Positions 8,133-9,329 of a stretch of DNA of 9,329 nucleotides are shown here, one piece after another. The position numbers and the translations under genes were made by a program. The notes beneath the pieces were generated by a model. That model was not told the DNA's origin, made no database searches, and saw only the letters and a list, made by a program, of their open reading frames with translations. Numbering within the stretch: position 1 is the stretch's first letter; each line of letters starts with the position of its first letter. Source of the DNA: JBGZFC01 sp964631255 (GTDB lineage: Bacteria; Bacteroidota; Bacteroidia; Bacteroidales; Dysgonomonadaceae); the NCBI GenBank assembly GCA_964631255.1, contig CAZVWS010000065.1, forward strand, positions 1-9,329, read 5' to 3'.

Positions 8133-8140
8133 TATCTTTG
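8133..8140 (+). promoter_or_regulatory. Bacteroidota-type -7 promoter motif TATCTTTG
   Basis: Exact match to the TAnnTTTG element used by the Bacteroidota primary sigma factor. No convincing -33 TTTG is seen 19-21 bases upstream. Transcription would begin near 8147 and run to the terminator at 8301-8341, through a region without a protein gene. Confidence 0.45.
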
Positions 8141-8263
8141 TTCGTGTATTTCACAATAATGAAAACCATCGTAAAATTGTGCACCTAATTTCGTGGTATT
8201 AGACATGGATATGCCTCGTTCTTTTTAACTAAGATATAATAAATCAGGCTATAAGCTTTTTGT

Positions 8264-8287
8264 TTCGAGTCCCTCCGAGGTCACTCC
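8264..8287 (+). other. tRNA 3'-end-like fragment; possible pseudo-tRNA or attachment site
   Basis: TTCGAGT (8264-8270) has the form of a T-loop; it is followed by CCCTC (T-stem 3' side) and CGAGGTC plus A (acceptor 3' side and discriminator, to 8283). The sequence before it (TTTGT) cannot pair with CCCTC, so there is no intact tRNA. GCCTCG at 8213-8218 could pair with CGAGGT, giving a 72-base span of tRNA size, but no anticodon or T stem forms. The terminator starting 14 bases later is the usual setting for a tRNA end. It may be a decayed tRNA, the scar of an integration at a tRNA 3' end, or chance. Confidence 0.4.
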
Positions 8288-8300
8288 TTAAATAAAGACA

Positions 8301-8341
8301 AATCCCCTGATAATTACCCAATTATCAGGGGATTTTATTTT
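8301..8341 (+). terminator. Strong intrinsic terminator, possibly bidirectional
   Basis: A perfect 15-bp stem pairs 8301-8315 (starting AATCCCCTGA) with 8320-8334 around the loop ACCC, and is followed by a T-rich run to 8341. One further A-T pair extends the stem. On the other strand the stem is followed by ATTTGTCTTTATTT, so it may also end the leftward genes. It would stop the ABC operon transcript and any RNA started near 8147. Confidence 0.9.
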
Positions 8342-8411
8342 GTGTATGGCTGCAATATTGTGTGATGGGAGTTTTATTAATAAACTGTTACACCGCTGAT
8401 TTTTTGAAGTG

Positions 8412-8663
8412 TTATTTCCATGTCAATAAAACAATAATAACTACCAACAAAAATAAAAATACAAGAGAATATATTCTATTTACAAATTCGTTTCTTGTAT
8501 TGAATATTTCATCTTCTTTTGTCTTTACAGGATCTATACCATGTAGTAATTTGCTATAAGTAACTTTAGTATTCTTTTTTATTAATCGTAAATAAGCCAA
8601 TCTTATAAGAATCCCTAACTGCAGAATAAATAGATTTCGTAAAATTAATTCTATAATTTTCAT
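8412..8663 (-). CDS. Small membrane protein of unknown function
   Basis: An 83-residue protein I do not recognise. Residues 3-27 form a hydrophobic, partly amphipathic stretch with arginines at 9, 21 and 26. Residues 28-64 are polar and charged (IDPVKTKEDEIFNTRNEF), and 65-81 form a clear transmembrane helix before the end TWK. It has no obvious cleavable signal peptide. Start: the ATG at 8663 is the first usable one; the ATG five bases upstream closes at once. No Shine-Dalgarno is visible. It lies 161 bases after the immunity gene on the same strand, in AT-rich DNA. An overlapping rightward frame of 65 codons looks like a shadow. It might be another immunity or effector-associated membrane protein, but that is only position-based inference. 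Confidence 0.65.
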   Translation of the reverse strand: MKIIELILRNLFILQLGILIRLAYLRLIKKNTKVTYSKLLHGIDPVKTKEDEIFNTRNEFVNRIYSLVFLFLLVVIIVLLTWK

Positions 8664-8731
8664 TGCATTTTTTCTGTACTGTTATTTGTTCATTTTGATA
8701 AATAATCGGTAGCATGATTGGTTTACCATTT

Positions 8732-8739
8732 CAAAATTA
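8732..8739 (-). promoter_or_regulatory. Possible -7 promoter motif TAATTTTG for the small membrane protein
   Basis: On the minus strand this reads TAATTTTG, matching TAnnTTTG, about 69 bases before the ATG at 8663. No clear -33 element is seen and the area is AT-rich, so chance is possible. It lies in the 161-base gap 8664-8824, which shows nothing else beyond a weak TGGAAG/CTTCCA inverted repeat at 8756-8792. Confidence 0.3.
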
Positions 8740-8824
8740 GCATTTTAAAAACTGGTGGAAGTTTGAGATAAAATAGGCAAAAAAAGCTTCCATAAGTATT
8801 ATTCAAATTACCAAATACAATTTA

Positions 8825-9247
8825 TTACTTCCATTTTGCCAAAAAGTTATCATAATTTCGTCTCAATTTTCTGGGTCCATCATATGAGAACATTATATCT
8901 TGATTCTTGGTAAGAATTTCAATGAGCCGTTTTAAATCTATCGGATAAGTATCCCAATATGTACTTTCTACTTCAAGTACGGAGTTTAGCAAATCTCCAT
9001 CGTAAAAATCTCCTTCAGCCAATATGTCAGTATTCAGCACATTAATTGCAATAGGTACAAATACATGAAGTAATATACCCTGCCCAATAATAAACCTCAA
9101 ATCCTCATAACTAAAGTCGTTTATCTTTGTACTATATAATCTATACAAATGTTGAGATACGGAAGAATCTTCTTTACTGGGGATATCAGTCTCCCATCTC
9201 TTATTCAAGAGTTGTGAAAGCGTTTTACTATTGACATTTTTACTCAT
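8825..9247 (-). CDS. CdiI-family contact-dependent growth inhibition immunity protein
   Basis: A soluble cytoplasmic protein of 140 residues that would bind and block a matching toxin domain delivered by neighbouring cells. The match is to the CdiI immunity family as I recall it: an N-terminal LSQLLNKRW segment (10-18), then EDLRFIIGQGILL (48-60), VPIAINVL (64-71), the strongly characteristic LAEGDFYDGDLL (76-87), and a WDTYPIDLKRLIEIL helix (98-112). Length fits the family. The ATG at 9247 is chosen because GGAGGG stands six bases before it, but the frame stays open to the window edge, so a longer protein is possible. No toxin gene is in view; it would be expected upstream on the same strand, to the right of 9329. 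It may be an orphan immunity gene. Confidence 0.82.
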   Translation of the reverse strand: MSKNVNSKTLSQLLNKRWETDIPSKEDSSVSQHLYRLYSTKINDFSYEDLRFIIGQGILLHVFVPIAINVLNTDILAEGDFYDGDLLNSVLEVESTYWDTYPIDLKRLIEILTKNQDIMFSYDGPRKLRRNYDNFLAKWK

Positions 9248-9329
9248 ATTATTCCCTCCAAAATTAACTTCATGTACAAATTCTTCATTACAGACTTCAA
9301 AGATAGCACAATTATATTTGATCTTCTGT
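9244..9329 (-). other. Possible 3' end of an upstream gene at the window edge
   Basis: Upstream of the immunity start two minus-strand frames stay open to the edge. One is in frame with the immunity gene (27 codons, reading through IFEVCNEEFVHEVNFGG, without a start codon). The other ends at a TGA (9244-9246) that overlaps the ATG in ATGA form, as in coupled toxin-immunity pairs. The third frame stops at 9312-9314. The sequence seen is too short to decide. Confidence 0.3.
9254..9259 (-). promoter_or_regulatory. Strong Shine-Dalgarno site of the immunity gene
   Basis: The minus strand reads GGAGGGAATAATATG, with GGAGGG six bases from the start codon. This supports the start at 9247. It contrasts with the four ABC genes, which have A-rich leaders and no such site. 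Confidence 0.7.

Larger units (their letters stand above)
8076..8411. other. Intergenic region between the ABC operon and the right-hand genes
   Basis: No credible protein gene. Only tiny frames occur, such as nine codons from the ATG at 8159 (MKTIVKLCT) and seven from 8205 (MDMPRSF). The region contains a promoter-like TATCTTTG, a short CTAAT/ATTAG hairpin (8185-8202), a stretch like a tRNA 3' end, and a strong terminator. The last 70 bases are AT-rich with no recognisable signal beyond a 12-base palindrome at 8373-8384. Confidence 0.75.

Noticed and set aside
8212..8283. Functional tRNA gene
   Set aside because: No T-stem partner for CCCTC, no stable anticodon stem, and a mismatch at the first acceptor pair.
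8373..8384. Perfect palindrome TTTATTAATAAA
   Set aside because: Only A and T in AT-rich DNA; expected by chance and not linked to any gene signal.
8362..8559. Rightward 65-codon frame starting at a GTG
   Set aside because: It runs opposite and inside the 83-residue leftward gene, has no leader signal, and its sequence shows no recognisable domain; likely a shadow.

Overview
The window looks like chromosomal DNA from a Bacteroidota member, probably Bacteroidales. The grounds are three long FtsX/MacB-type permeases of the Bacteroidota kind, start codons preceded by A-rich leaders rather than Shine-Dalgarno sites, TAnnTTTG promoter motifs, and an ABC ATPase with the LSGGQQQLV and TGNLHS variants I associate with this phylum. 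Species cannot be told.

Left and centre (1-8075, + strand): a probable operon of three full-length-type permeases (26-2395, 2531-4878, 4942-7347) and then one LolD/MacB-like ATPase (7410-8075). Each permease has the layout TM, periplasmic domain, three or four TMs, second periplasmic domain, three TMs, and ends in a version of NPVxALRYE. The ATPase would power one or more permease pairs at the inner membrane, for efflux or envelope work; the substrate is not readable. The second permease is split by a -1 shift in a run of six T at 3252-3257; one more T would restore a 782-residue protein. The spacers carry short tandem AT-rich repeats with a period of 7-8 bases, and the first spacer also holds a two-hairpin palindromic element.

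Middle gap (8076-8411): no protein gene. It holds an exact TATCTTTG promoter motif, a 24-base stretch like the 3' end of a tRNA, and right after that a perfect 15-bp terminator hairpin. It may encode a small RNA, a decayed tRNA, or an attachment-site scar.

Right end (8412-9329, - strand): AT-richer accessory DNA. It has a CdiI-type contact-dependent-inhibition immunity protein (8825-9247) with a strong Shine-Dalgarno site, then an unrecognised 83-residue membrane protein (8412-8663). The toxin partner, if any, would lie beyond the right edge. No transposase, integrase or CRISPR array is visible.
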